63,756 nucleotides of DNA from contig CABJAM010000017.1 in assembly GCA_902363555.1 (NCBI GenBank), positions 1 to 63,756 on the forward strand. Direction: 5' to 3'. Shown one piece after another: positions 1 to 8,931 of this stretch. Made by a program: the position numbers and the translations under genes. The notes beneath the pieces were generated by a model. It searched no databases. It was not told the origin of the DNA and saw only the letters and a list, made by a program, of their open reading frames with translations. How positions within the stretch are numbered: the first letter of the stretch is position 1; every line of letters begins with the position of its first letter. This DNA comes from Lachnospiraceae bacterium (GTDB taxonomy: Bacteria; Bacillota; Clostridia; Lachnospirales; Lachnospiraceae).

Positions 1-112
1 AGCCCAAAGGTCTAAATCATCAATATCTGCAATTTTCAAGGTTCTTTTGAGCCGTTTTTCTTTGACTCAGTTTTTCATAAATCACTTGACACTACCACAG
101 AGCTGCATGCGC

Positions 113-160
113 GGTAACAGTTCAGAGGGGCTAAACGGTAACACAAGCTGAACTGTTGCC
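113..160. repeat. R3 palindromic element, copy 1
   Basis: GGTAACAGTTCAG at 113-125 is inverted as CTGAACTGTTGCC at 148-160, giving a 13-bp stem with one G-T pair. The same termini recur at 36869-36900, 45353-45381 and 57985-58015, always upstream of a gene on the plus strand. This copy is the longest because its loop holds an extra GGTAACA. Confidence 0.6.
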
Positions 161-212
161 ATGTACTATGGCAGCCCTTATTAATTCTTTCGTGTGATCT
201 GATTTTGTATGA

Positions 213-241
213 GTTAAAAAAATTAAGTCTTACCCTATAAT
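213..241 (+). promoter_or_regulatory. Probable promoter of aspA
   Basis: A perfect -10 TATAAT (236-241) lies 17 bases after a weak -35 GTTAAA (213-218). It is the best sigma-A-like pair before aspA and would give a leader of roughly 155 nt. Confidence 0.45.
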
Positions 242-401
242 ACCATATTAAATTAACTCTGAACACCTAATTTTTGAAACTTCGTCATATGTTCCCTAAC
301 CTTATTTACAATTGCCAGGTTCAGTGTTATCCTGCGGGTAGTAAGAGAAACGCCGGAAGGTGTTAAAAAATTCGATGTTGTGAAATGATGGAGGTAATAT
401 G

Positions 402-1820
402 ATGAAGACCCGTACAGAATTTGACTCAATAGGGAGCATGGAGGTTCCCGCCAATGCCTATTACGGAGTACAGTCATTGCGCGCTATGCAGAATTTTCAG
501 ATTTCAGGAAGAAAGCTGCATGCGAAATTTATAGAGAGTCTGGCAGTTATAAAAAAGGCGGCGGCCCTGACCAATTACAGAGCCGGCCATCTGGAGGCCC
601 AGAGGGCCCACGCGATCATGCGGGCCTGCGACGAGGTTATGGGCGGTAAATATGCCGATCAGTTTATTGTGGACGCCATCCAGGGCGGCGCCGGTACTTC
701 GGCCAATATGAACGCCAACGAGGTTATTGCCAATCGTGCCATCGAGCTGATGCACGGGGATAAGGGCGATTATTCCGTGGTCCATCCAAACGATCATGTA
801 AATATGGCCCAGTCCACCAATGACGTCATCCCATCCGCCGGCAAGCTGACCGTTTTAAAGCTGATGCCGGGGCTGCTCCGTGAGCTGGAGAGCCTGGAAA
901 GCGCCCTGATGGGCAAGGCCAGAGAGTTTGACCATATATTAAAGATGGGCAGAACGCAGCTCCAGGATGCCGTTCCCATGCGTCTGGGCCAGTCGTTCCA
1001 CGCCTATGCCAGTGTGATTTCCAGAGATATTGAGCGGCTTAAAAAAGTAACCCATGAAATGTATATATTAAATATGGGCGGTACGGCCATTGGCACGGCC
1101 ATCAATGTAAGCCCGGACTACCTCCACCATATCGTCGATAATCTGGCGGACATCACCGGCTATCCGCTGATGCAGGCCAGGGATCTTATAGATGCCACCC
1201 AGAATCTGGACGGCTTTGTGGGCGTTTCCAATGCTTTAAAAACATGCGCCGTGAACCTGTCAAAGATGTGCAATGACCTGCGGCTGCTGTCCAGCGGCCC
1301 CCGCACCGGTGTGCACGAGATCAATCTTCCCGCCCGTCAGAATGGCTCATCCATTATGCCGGGGAAGGTGAACCCGGTCATCCCCGAAGTCGTATCCCAG
1401 GTGGCCTACCTTGTCATTGGCAACGATATGACCATAACTATGGCCGCCGAGGCCGGGCAGATGGAGTTAAATGCATTTGAGCCTGTGCTGTTTTTCAATC
1501 TTTTTGAATCCATCGACACGATGACCGGCGCGGTAAATACATTGACTGAAAACTGTATCCGCGGTATTACGGCCAATGAGGACGAATGTCTTTCCTACGT
1601 GGAGCACAGTGTTGGTATATGTACGGCGCTCTGTCCGTACATCGGTTATAAGAAGGCCGCTGAGATCGCCAAGGCGTCATTAAAGACAGGTGTTTCTGTG
1701 CGTGAGCTTGTATTAAAGGCCGGACTGCTTAAAGAAAATGAGCTGAACAGCATTCTGGACCCGATGCATATGACCGAACAGAGTGAGGATGAAATGAGCG
1801 AAGAAAACACAGTGGCATGA
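402..1820 (+). CDS. aspA: Aspartate ammonia-lyase (aspartase)
   Basis: Reversibly deaminates L-aspartate to fumarate and ammonia in the cytoplasm, feeding amino-acid carbon into fumarate metabolism. The 472-residue product has full family length. It carries the fumarase/aspartase signature GSSIMPGKVNP at about residues 315-325, on the flexible loop that closes over the substrate, and the AQSTNDVIPS motif at about 140-150. Tandem ATG codons lie at 399 and 402; the GGAGG at 390-394 favours 402. A strong terminator follows at once, so the gene appears monocistronic. A fumarase or another superfamily lyase is less likely because the N-terminal TEFDSIGSMEVP matches aspartases. Confidence 0.93.
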   Translation: MKTRTEFDSIGSMEVPANAYYGVQSLRAMQNFQISGRKLHAKFIESLAVIKKAAALTNYRAGHLEAQRAHAIMRACDEVMGGKYADQFIVDAIQGGAGTSANMNANEVIANRAIELMHGDKGDYSVVHPNDHVNMAQSTNDVIPSAGKLTVLKLMPGLLRELESLESALMGKAREFDHILKMGRTQLQDAVPMRLGQSFHAYASVISRDIERLKKVTHEMYILNMGGTAIGTAINVSPDYLHHIVDNLADITGYPLMQARDLIDATQNLDGFVGVSNALKTCAVNLSKMCNDLRLLSSGPRTGVHEINLPARQNGSSIMPGKVNPVIPEVVSQVAYLVIGNDMTITMAAEAGQMELNAFEPVLFFNLFESIDTMTGAVNTLTENCIRGITANEDECLSYVEHSVGICTALCPYIGYKKAAEIAKASLKTGVSVRELVLKAGLLKENELNSILDPMHMTEQSEDEMSEENTVA

Positions 1821-1841
1821 ACATAAATAAGCGTTATCTGA

Positions 1842-1871
1842 GGGGGGATCAATCATCCCCCCGATTTTATT
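1842..1871 (+). terminator. Rho-independent terminator of aspA
   Basis: An 8-bp G/C stem, GGGGGGAT (1842-1849) with ATCCCCCC (1855-1862), is followed by GATTTTATT, 22 bases after the aspA stop. Confidence 0.85.
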
Positions 1872-2337
1872 GTGCAGATAGGCAGAGGAGCAGGATCGGC
1901 AGCAGAGCCTTCCATTTGATTCGTATTTGTCTGATTATTTTCATCATTTATGGCGCCCTTTGTGGGCAGCATCTCCTTATTATAGTCTGGGAATCTACAC
2001 CAAATATCATAGCATTTCCCTGACTGTAAAACAATATAAATCCGCCATTATAAAATGGGAAATCGGAGAAATATGTCTGCGATGTCGTTTTTTGTAAAAT
2101 CCACGTAAGTTTTTTGTTAAAAAATAATGGTTTGAGAAGTAGACATAATATTGGAAAAATTGAACGGATAAATGCGGTCAGGAACAATGACATTAGATTA
2201 AAAGAGTTTACATAAGTAAAGTTTCCCGGAGGTAACAGTTTACATAAATTTGAAAAATGGGGCTTGTAAATTAAAATTTTATATATTAAAGTATATGTGT
2301 ATGTTAAATTTGATGTAATTTACTAAGGAGAAATCAA
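1872..2337. other. Gene-free, AT-rich region upstream of the Na/Pi cotransporter
   Basis: No convincing gene. A 10-base direct repeat, GTTTACATAA, occurs near 2208 and 2238, spaced 30 bp (about three helical turns), and could be a regulator site such as a phosphate-response box. TTGAAA near 2250 with TAAAAT 16 bases later is a possible promoter. AAGGAG before 2338 is the ribosome binding site. Confidence 0.4.
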
Positions 2338-4002
2338 ATGAATGGTCTGACGATTATTATGAGTCTCGGAGGCGGTTTGGGCCTGTTTTTGTATGGCATG
2401 AAGCTGATGAGCGACAGTATCGAAAAAGTTGCCGGAGCTAAACTCAGAAGTGTACTGGAGGTTCTTACAAAGAACAAGTTTGCCGGACTGCTTGTAGGTA
2501 TTGTATTTACAGCGATTATTCAGTCTTCCAGCGCGACCACCGTTATGGTAGTCAGTTTCGTAAACGCGGGTCTTATGGATTTGTTTCAGGCGGCAGGTGT
2601 GATCTACGGTGCCAATATCGGTACGACAGTGACCTCCCAGCTTGTAGCGTTCAATCTTTCGGAATATGCTCCGATTTTTGTTCTGTTCGGAGTCATCATG
2701 TTTTTATTTATCAAAAAGCCATCGGCAAAAAAGCTGGGGGAAGTCATTATCGGCTTTGGTATTTTATTTATCGGCCTGAGTATGATGTCCTCATCTATGG
2801 AGAGCCTGAAAACATCCGCGGTTGTCACGGATACGCTGGCATCTCTGACGAATCCTTTTATGGCGGTGATCGCGGGCATCATCATTACCTCCATATTACA
2901 AAGCTCATCGGTGACCGTCAGTATCGTTCTTTTGATGGCGACTCAGGGGCTTTTGGAACTGCCGGTATGTTTTTACCTGATTTTAGGCTGTAATATCGGT
3001 TCGTGTACCACAGCCCTTCTGGCCAGTCTGAGCGGTAAAAAGGACGCCAAGCGGGCGGCGCTGATCCATTTCCTGTTCAATATTATCGGTATGGCGGTGA
3101 TCGCAGTGATCCTGGCCTTTGCCATGGGGCCGGTAGAGCGGTGGATGTACAGTATTTCCGGCAATGATATCGGCCGGAGCGTGGCTAATGCTCACACGAT
3201 CTTCAAAATCTTCCAGTGCATTATTTTGATGCCGTTTTCCAAATACCTTGTGAAGCTGACGTACCTTCTTGTGAAGGGTGACGACCGGAAGCCTCACAGA
3301 GCGGAGCTCAAGTACATTGGCGAGCATTATATACTGACGCCGGCCACAGCAGTGCCCCAGGTCATTCGGGAAATTAACCGGATGGGTAAGATTGCCACGG
3401 AGAATCTGGATATGGCCGTGGACGCTCTGCTTACAGGCAATGAGGAAGAGGCCCAGAAAGTGTTTGGTGTGGAAAAGACCATCGACTTCCTCAACCATGA
3501 GATCACGCAGTATCTTGTTAAAGCCAATCAGCTCAGTCTTCCTGTGGATGACCGGAAAATGCTGGGCGGTCTGTTCCATGTAGTCAGCGATATTGAGCGT
3601 GTGGGCGACCATGCGGAAAATATTGCCGAGGATGCCCATGCCAAGCGGGAACTGGGCCTGGAGTTCAGTGAGACCGGTGACCGGGAGCTGCGGGAAATGG
3701 TAGATATGGTAGATAAGATATTAAGCCTTTCACTGGATATGTTCAGTAATAATACGCAGGAACATCTGGCGGAAATCCTTGCACTTGAGGATCAAATCGA
3801 TAAAAAGGAGCGGGATATCCAAAACGCTCATATCGAACGGCTGAATAAAAATCAGTGTACGGCCCAGTCTGGCATGATGTTTTCGGATTTGGCTTCCAAC
3901 CTGGAACGTGTGGCGGACCATGCTACGAATATTGCGTTCTCCATTCTGGATGATGATCCGGAGGGGGATAAGGAGCCAAAAGCTCAGTTTGATGTAATGT
4001 AA
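2338..4002 (+). CDS. Na+/phosphate cotransporter family protein with PhoU-like C-terminus
   Basis: Predicted Na+-driven phosphate transporter of the inner membrane (NptA/YjbB-type, Na/Pi-cotransporter II family). The N-terminal half (about 1-320) has two inverted membrane repeats, each with the family motif QSSS: QSSSATT from residue 62 and QSSSVT from residue 188. The C-terminal region (about 340-545) is helical and PhoU-like, with two matching E-R-V-G/A-D-H-A segments (IERVGDHAENIAE, LERVADHATNIAF). Length (554) is typical of the fused form. Bacterial members may act in phosphate uptake or efflux; the sequence cannot say which. Monocistronic, with a perfect AAGGAG before ATG. Confidence 0.9.
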   Translation: MNGLTIIMSLGGGLGLFLYGMKLMSDSIEKVAGAKLRSVLEVLTKNKFAGLLVGIVFTAIIQSSSATTVMVVSFVNAGLMDLFQAAGVIYGANIGTTVTSQLVAFNLSEYAPIFVLFGVIMFLFIKKPSAKKLGEVIIGFGILFIGLSMMSSSMESLKTSAVVTDTLASLTNPFMAVIAGIIITSILQSSSVTVSIVLLMATQGLLELPVCFYLILGCNIGSCTTALLASLSGKKDAKRAALIHFLFNIIGMAVIAVILAFAMGPVERWMYSISGNDIGRSVANAHTIFKIFQCIILMPFSKYLVKLTYLLVKGDDRKPHRAELKYIGEHYILTPATAVPQVIREINRMGKIATENLDMAVDALLTGNEEEAQKVFGVEKTIDFLNHEITQYLVKANQLSLPVDDRKMLGGLFHVVSDIERVGDHAENIAEDAHAKRELGLEFSETGDRELREMVDMVDKILSLSLDMFSNNTQEHLAEILALEDQIDKKERDIQNAHIERLNKNQCTAQSGMMFSDLASNLERVADHATNIAFSILDDDPEGDKEPKAQFDVM

Positions 4003-4023
4003 ATTAAAGAGAATATTTGCGCC

Positions 4024-4112
4024 AGCCCAACACATGGGAAAAATCTGCTCCCGGAGCCGCAGCACGGACGTGCCGGCCGCCAACGCGGGGGAGTTTACCT
4101 ATGTGTTGGGCT
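4024..4112. repeat. Inverted repeat between the Na/Pi and methyltransferase genes
   Basis: AGCCCAACACATGGG (4024-4038) is inverted at 4098-4112 with one mismatch. About 59 GC-rich bases lie between the arms, and GTATTTTTG follows. It may act as a terminator for the upstream gene or as a small mobile palindrome. Confidence 0.5.
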
Positions 4113-4130
4113 TGCGTATTTTTGTAAAGA

Positions 4131-4171
4131 AATCGCTGCTTTGCTTGCGTATTGGCGCAATTCCTATTATA
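4131..4171 (+). repeat. R1 repeat, partial copy (second hairpin only)
   Basis: TTGCG-TATTGG-CGCAA followed by ATTCCTATTATA matches the 3' half of the R1 element seen at 22000-22128, with a different but still paired stem. The first R1 hairpin is missing or unrecognisable. Confidence 0.5.
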
Positions 4172-4173
4172 AT
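4145..4173 (+). promoter_or_regulatory. Promoter of the methyltransferase-topB operon, embedded in R1
   Basis: TTGCGT (4145-4150), a 17-base spacer and TATAAT (4168-4173). Both boxes lie in the R1 remnant, so the repeat supplies the promoter. Confidence 0.65.
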
Positions 4174-4199
4174 AGTAGATATAAAAAGGAGTGTGTGTG

Positions 4200-5558
4200 A
4201 TGCGTAAAACATTCAGACAGTTATTAGAGGATAAGATTGTAATCCTGGACGGGGCGACGGGTACAAACCTTCAGTTGCGGGGAATGCCCGGGGGTGTCTG
4301 CCCGGAGCAGTGGATTATTGAAAATAAACAGGTGCTTATAGAGCTTCAAAGAGAGTATGTGGCGGCAGGCAGTGACCTTGTGTATGCGCCCACCTTTTCC
4401 GGGAACCGGATCAAGCTGGCGGAATATGGCCTGGCAGACCGGGTAGTGGATATAAATAAGACGCTGGTGGCGATTTCCCGGGAGGCCGTGGGCGAGGATG
4501 TGCTGGTGGCCGGGGATATGACGATGACCGGCCAGGCGCTGGAGCCGGTGGGCTCTGTGACGCTGGATGCGCTGATCGCGTGCTATGAGGAGCAGGCCCG
4601 GGCACTTTATGAGGCCGGGGTGGACGTGTTTGTGGTGGAGACGATGATGAGCCTGGCGGAGACGCGGGCTGCGGTTATGGCCATACATCATGTGTGTGAC
4701 ACGCCGGTGATGGTGACCATGACCTTTGAGGAGAGTGGGCGCACCCTTTACGGTACCGATGGGGTGACGGCGCTTTTGACATTGCAGGGGCTGGGCGTTG
4801 ACGCTTTTGGCATTAACTGCTCCGCCGGCCCGGAAAATCTGGAAGCCATGCTGGATGAGATGCGCCCCTATGTGAGCGTGCCCCTGATCGCCAAGGCCAA
4901 TGCCGGTCTGCCCCAGTTTGTCGATGGAATGACGGTGTTCCCCATGGGGCCGGAGGATTATGCGGATGCCTGCGTGGCGCTGCTTAACCGGGGGGCCGCA
5001 CTGATTGGCGGCTGCTGTGGAACGACGCCGGAGCATATCCGGGCGCTGGCCGACCGGGTCCGGGCGTTTGATGCGAAGGCTGCGGCGGATGTCCGGGCAC
5101 AGATGGGCTCCAGGTCCGGGCTGCCTGTGGCGACCACAGAGCGCAGGACGTGGTTTTTTGAAAATGGTTTTGACGGCCTTGTGGTAAATACGACGATCTG
5201 TGCCGGGGATAATGATGATTTCTGCCAGGAGCTTATAGACGGTGATTGGGATACCCTTTATGATCTCATGGATGAAGCCGCAGAGGATGAGCCGGACATT
5301 ATTAATATCGATGTGGATGCCCCAGGCGTGGACGGCCCTGCGGTCATGGCGCATATTTTTAATGAGTTGACGATCACGGATATACCGGTGAGCATTTCCT
5401 CGGAGGATATGGCTACATTGGAATCCGCGCTGATCCATTATCCGGGGCGGCTGCTCATATTGGACAGATCCCGGGAGGAAGCGCAGCGCGCGGCCGTAAA
5501 GGCATTAGCAGAAAAATACGGTGCATTCGTATTCCGAATTTGTCCGGACTTAGAATAG
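4200..5558 (+). CDS. Homocysteine S-methyltransferase-family protein, truncated MetH-like
   Basis: The N-terminal 300 residues form the homocysteine-binding barrel of MetH/BHMT: ILDGATGTNLQLRG near the start and the zinc cysteines C207 (GINCSAGP) and C272-C273 (GGCCGTTPEH) are all present. Residues about 320-452 resemble only the first half of the MetH pterin (methyl-folate) domain (INIDVDAPGVDG, PVSISSED, YPGRLLILD) and then stop; there is no second half and no cobalamin domain. A full methionine synthase is therefore excluded. It may transfer methyl groups with a separate corrinoid/folate partner or from another donor. AAGGAG at 10 bases supports ATG 4200. topB starts 24 bases downstream. 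Confidence 0.75.
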   Translation: MRKTFRQLLEDKIVILDGATGTNLQLRGMPGGVCPEQWIIENKQVLIELQREYVAAGSDLVYAPTFSGNRIKLAEYGLADRVVDINKTLVAISREAVGEDVLVAGDMTMTGQALEPVGSVTLDALIACYEEQARALYEAGVDVFVVETMMSLAETRAAVMAIHHVCDTPVMVTMTFEESGRTLYGTDGVTALLTLQGLGVDAFGINCSAGPENLEAMLDEMRPYVSVPLIAKANAGLPQFVDGMTVFPMGPEDYADACVALLNRGAALIGGCCGTTPEHIRALADRVRAFDAKAAADVRAQMGSRSGLPVATTERRTWFFENGFDGLVVNTTICAGDNDDFCQELIDGDWDTLYDLMDEAAEDEPDIINIDVDAPGVDGPAVMAHIFNELTITDIPVSISSEDMATLESALIHYPGRLLILDRSREEAQRAAVKALAEKYGAFVFRICPDLE

Positions 5559-5582
5559 ACCATAAGACAGGAGTTATATATT

Positions 5583-7766
5583 ATGAAATCACTTGTAATC
5601 GCGGAAAAGCCCAGCGTGGGCAGAGATATTGCCCGGGTGCTGGGCTGTAAAAACGGCGGCAACGGCTTTCTGGAGGGCGGACGGTACGTAGTGACGTGGG
5701 CTCTGGGCCATCTGGTGGAGCTGTCTGATCCGGAAAGCTACGGCGACCAGTGGAAGGAATGGAAGATGGAAACCCTTCCCATGCTGCCGGAATATCTTGA
5801 AATCGATGTTATAAAAAAGACCGGCAGGCAGTTTGCCACGGTTAAAACCCAGATGCTGCGCAAGGATATCGATGAGATCATCATCGCTACGGACGCCGGC
5901 CGTGAGGGTGAGCTGGTGGCCCGGTGGATCATAAAAAAGGCCGGGGTGAAAAAGCCCATTAAGCGTCTGTGGATTTCCTCAGTGACCGATAAAGCCATTA
6001 AGGAGGGCTTTGCCCATCTGAAAAACGGCCATGAGTATGACAATCTTTATGCGGCTGCCGTAGCCCGGGCTGAGGCGGACTGGCTGGTAGGGCTCAACGC
6101 CACGCGGGCGCTGACGGTCAAGCATAATGCCCAGCTCTCCTGCGGCCGTGTACAGACGCCGACGCTGGCTATGATTTTGGCCCGCAGTGAGCAGATTAAA
6201 AACTTTAAGGAAAAGAAGTATTATGGCATTGCCGCTCAGGCGGGGAAGCTGCGCCTGACATGGGTGGACCATAATAGCGGTTCAACCAGCAGCTTTGACA
6301 TGGAGCATATGAAGGCGCTCTTAAATCAGATCGAGGGTAAGGATGCGGTGATCACAGAGGTTGTGAAAAAGGCAAAAAAGACATATGCACCGGCGCTCTA
6401 CGACCTGACCGAGCTGCAAAGAGATGCCAATAAGCTTTACGGCTTTTCTGCCAAGGAAACCTTAAACCATATGCAAAGCCTTTATGAGCGTCATAAGGCG
6501 CTGACCTATCCGCGGACGGATTCCAGATATCTGACGTCAGATATTGTGGAAACACTGCCGGAGCGGGTGCGGGCCTGCCAGGGCGGCAGCTTTTCCCAGG
6601 CCTGTGCATTGATCCTTAAAAAGCCCATTGTTGGCAATAAATCCTTTGTGGATAATGCTAAGGTGTCCGATCATCACGCCATTATCCCCACCGAGCAGGC
6701 GGTCCGGTTATCGGATCTGGAGTTTGGGGAACGCAAAATTTATGAGCTGGTTGTCTCCAGGTTTCTGGCTGTGCTCATGCCGCCCTTTGAATACGAGCAG
6801 ACCGACGTGCGGGCAGATATTGGCGGACAGACATTTACCGCCAAGGGCAAGATTGTTAAGAGTGCCGGATGGAAAGCGGTATACGACCATGAGGCGGACG
6901 ATGAGGACGAGGATTCGGTGAAGGAGCAATTGCTCCCGGAGCTTTCTAAAGGACAGAAGCTGAAGATCAGCTCCGTCGCCATGACTGAGGGCAGGACAAA
7001 GCCGCCGGTGCCATTTACCGAGGCCACACTTTTGTCTGCCATGGAAAATCCGGCAAAGTATATGGCAAGCACGGATAAATCTCTGGCAAAGACACTGGGA
7101 GAGACGGGCGGTCTGGGAACTGTGGCTACCCGGGCGGATATTATCGAGAAGTTGTTTAACAGCTTTATGATTGAGAAAAAAGGAAATTATATCTACCTTA
7201 CCTCAAAGGGCCGTCAGGTGCTGGACCTGGCTCCCGAGGGGCTGACCTCGCCGGAGCTGACGGCCCGGTGGGAACAGAAGCTTGCTGATATTGCCAAAGG
7301 AAGATTTCCCAAAAAGAGCTTTGAAGCAGAAATCCGCGGCTATACAGTGGATGTGGTCAATGAGATCAAGACCAGTGCCAAGACCTACCGTCACGATAAT
7401 ATGACGAGTAAGCGGTGCCCGGAGTGCGGCAAGCTGCTTTTGGAGGTCAATCACAAAAATGGCCGGATGCTTGTGTGCCAGGACCGGGAGTGCGGATACC
7501 GAAAAAGTCTTTCCCGGGTGACCAACGCCCGGTGTCCGCAATGCCATAAAAAAATGGAGCTTGTAGGTGAAGGGGAAAACCGCAAGTTTGTCTGTGTCTG
7601 CGGCTACCGGGAGAAGCTGTCCACCTTTGAAGAACGCAAAAAGGACAGCGGCAGCGGCGTATCCAAAAAGGATGTGGCCAAATATCTGAATAAACAGAAG
7701 AAGGAAGCAAGCGAGCCTGTCAATAATGCTTTAGCGCAGGCTCTGGCCAATATAAAGCTTAAATAA
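5583..7766 (+). CDS. topB: DNA topoisomerase III
   Basis: Type IA topoisomerase that nicks single strands and decatenates DNA or recombination intermediates. An N-terminal Toprim domain (SLVIAEKPS; DAGREGE near residue 100) is followed by the breakage-rejoining core, with catalytic tyrosine Y309 in TYPRTDSRYL and GLGTVATRADIIE near 512. Two C-terminal zinc-ribbon-like cysteine sets (CPEC...CQDREC from about 612 and CPQC...CVC) resemble those of topoisomerase I more than E. coli TopB; the 727-residue length and Toprim details favour TopB as found in Clostridia. RBS AGGAG. Probably shares a transcript with the methyltransferase before it and the HPr-like gene after it. Confidence 0.9.
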   Translation: MKSLVIAEKPSVGRDIARVLGCKNGGNGFLEGGRYVVTWALGHLVELSDPESYGDQWKEWKMETLPMLPEYLEIDVIKKTGRQFATVKTQMLRKDIDEIIIATDAGREGELVARWIIKKAGVKKPIKRLWISSVTDKAIKEGFAHLKNGHEYDNLYAAAVARAEADWLVGLNATRALTVKHNAQLSCGRVQTPTLAMILARSEQIKNFKEKKYYGIAAQAGKLRLTWVDHNSGSTSSFDMEHMKALLNQIEGKDAVITEVVKKAKKTYAPALYDLTELQRDANKLYGFSAKETLNHMQSLYERHKALTYPRTDSRYLTSDIVETLPERVRACQGGSFSQACALILKKPIVGNKSFVDNAKVSDHHAIIPTEQAVRLSDLEFGERKIYELVVSRFLAVLMPPFEYEQTDVRADIGGQTFTAKGKIVKSAGWKAVYDHEADDEDEDSVKEQLLPELSKGQKLKISSVAMTEGRTKPPVPFTEATLLSAMENPAKYMASTDKSLAKTLGETGGLGTVATRADIIEKLFNSFMIEKKGNYIYLTSKGRQVLDLAPEGLTSPELTARWEQKLADIAKGRFPKKSFEAEIRGYTVDVVNEIKTSAKTYRHDNMTSKRCPECGKLLLEVNHKNGRMLVCQDRECGYRKSLSRVTNARCPQCHKKMELVGEGENRKFVCVCGYREKLSTFEERKKDSGSGVSKKDVAKYLNKQKKEASEPVNNALAQALANIKLK

Positions 7767-7809
7767 ATGGTCGCCCAGGGGGGCGAAACTTGAGAATGGA
7801 GGGGTTTTT

Positions 7810-8058
7810 ATGGTGAGCAAAACAATCAATGTTGGGGTTGAAGGAGGGCTGGCTGTGGGCATTGCACGTCAGATGGCCGACCTTTCAGAAAAGTATCACT
7901 GCTCAGCATGGCTGAAATACAATGATGCCGATGTGAATATGGGCAGCCTGCTCAATATCGTAGCGATGGGGATTACAGAAGGCGCTCAGGTCACCGTATG
8001 CTGCAGCGGTCCGGATGAAGAACGGGCGTTGACGGCATATGTGGAGCTGCTGGAATAA
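7810..8058 (+). CDS. HPr-family protein lacking the active-site histidine (HPr-like A)
   Basis: 82 residues that align without gaps to B. subtilis HPr. Ser46, the site used by HPr kinase, is kept (VNMGSLLNIV), but His15, Arg17 and Pro18 of the HARPA motif are Ala15, Gly17 and Ile18 (GLAVGIA). It cannot accept phosphate from Enzyme I at that position. The pattern matches Crh, the B. subtilis HPr paralogue (Gln15, Ser46) that acts with CcpA. Whether Ser46 is phosphorylated is unknown, because the following Ile and preceding Lys of the kinase region are changed. RBS GGAGGGG before ATG; 43 bases after topB. Two further His-less paralogues lie at 22553 and 22917. Confidence 0.8.
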   Translation: MVSKTINVGVEGGLAVGIARQMADLSEKYHCSAWLKYNDADVNMGSLLNIVAMGITEGAQVTVCCSGPDEERALTAYVELLE

Positions 8059-8066
8059 CAGGGATT

Positions 8067-8133
8067 AAATACGCCAAAGGCTGCCGCACCGACCGGATTT
8101 TACCGGGGAGGTGCGGCAGCCTTTGGCGTATTT
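8067..8133. terminator. Long perfect hairpin, probable bidirectional terminator
   Basis: Perfect 24-bp arms (8067-8090 and 8110-8133) with an inner CCGG-ATTTTA-CCGG stem, 8 bases after the HPr-like A stop. Runs of A and T flank the arms, but only three T follow directly, so termination strength is uncertain. It lies between converging transcription units. Confidence 0.7.
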
Positions 8134-8220
8134 ATGGAATTAACGTGCCATTCGGCCGGCCTGGCCATTTGGTGACTGCTGCGATGCCGGATGTGCAAGG
8201 CGGCGGTTTAAAGCCTGCAC

Positions 8221-8931
8221 TCAGATGGCCGGGAGATAGATGGAGATAAAGTAGAGCACGAGCAGGTGCAGCGGGTAGTAGAGGTAAAAACCCCACTGGA
8301 GAAGCCTGGACGTATACCCTTTCTTTCCGTTGTACATAAAAATGGGTATGAATGCCAGTTGCCCAAATAACTGGACGGGGCCCATCAGATACTGCATAAC
8401 GCCGACGCTGATAAACTGGAGCATCGGCCTTGTTTTTGCAATGTAAAAAAGGCTGATGATCAGGATGCCATAGCAGTCATAGTCGGTTTTCAATATTATG
8501 GCGGCCAGACAGGCCAGCAGCACCGGCAGTATGGACAGGGCCGTAAGATTGGGCGGTAAATAAAGCTGGCCCTTTTCCATGAGCGCGATGGCCAGCAGGC
8601 CGAGAAAAAGGGTCAGGAATACATTTTGGTGCTCCGGTGCGATAAGCGTTCCGGAGATGGCCAGGTTAAACGGGATTTCTGAGACGACGGCCAGTATTCC
8701 AAGGCGCAGCAGGTATTTTTTTACATTGTGTGTGTGCAGGTAGCCTTCGGTAATAAGGAAGGCGTATATGGGAAAGGCCAGGCGTCCGATACACCGCAGC
8801 CATAGCTGGCCCGGAAACAGGATGAAGCCTACATGGTCAATGGTCATGGAAATGACGGCAATGAGTTTCAGGGCATTGCTGTCCAGGATCTGTGCCTTAT
8901 CCCGGATAGCAGTGAACGTGTCAGAGCTCAT
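8221..8931 (-). CDS. TraX-family membrane protein
   Basis: 236 residues with about eight hydrophobic segments. The N-terminal motif ALKLIAVISMTIDHVGFILFP and the following RCIGRLAFPIYAFLITEGY are typical of TraX/acyltransferase-3-like proteins; conjugative TraX acetylates pilin, but chromosomal homologues in Firmicutes have no settled role. The ATG at 8931 overlaps the stop of the GH13-like gene by 11 bases, so translation is probably coupled; this decides the start. It is the last gene of a three-gene minus-strand operon. No conjugation gene is nearby. Confidence 0.8.
   Translation of the reverse strand: MSSDTFTAIRDKAQILDSNALKLIAVISMTIDHVGFILFPGQLWLRCIGRLAFPIYAFLITEGYLHTHNVKKYLLRLGILAVVSEIPFNLAISGTLIAPEHQNVFLTLFLGLLAIALMEKGQLYLPPNLTALSILPVLLACLAAIILKTDYDCYGILIISLFYIAKTRPMLQFISVGVMQYLMGPVQLFGQLAFIPIFMYNGKKGYTSRLLQWGFYLYYPLHLLVLYFISIYLPAI

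Larger units (their letters stand above)
1..401. other. Left-edge intergenic region upstream of aspA
   Basis: No gene is supported here. Bases 2-151 are open in one plus-strand frame, but the translation resembles nothing I recognise and its end runs through a palindromic repeat. The segment holds an R3-type inverted repeat (113-160), a probable promoter (213-241) and a leader of about 155 bases before aspA. A leader that long could carry regulation, but I recognise no riboswitch class in it. Confidence 0.5.

Noticed and set aside
1..110. Possible end of an insertion sequence or transposase at the left edge
   Set aside because: TTGACACTACC-like bases and short open frames are suggestive, but no terminal repeat pair or transposase motif is visible in the window.
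1817..2023. 68-codon reading frame overlapping the aspA stop
   Set aside because: It runs through the aspA terminator hairpin, has no ribosome binding site and no recognisable protein features.
2233..2247. Possible fifth R3 copy (GGTAACAGTTTACA)
   Set aside because: Only one arm exists; there is no inverted CTGTTGC partner nearby.
4224..5438. 404-codon antisense reading frame opposite the methyltransferase
   Set aside because: The plus-strand frame has clear family motifs; the antisense product is His/Arg-rich low complexity typical of a shadow frame.
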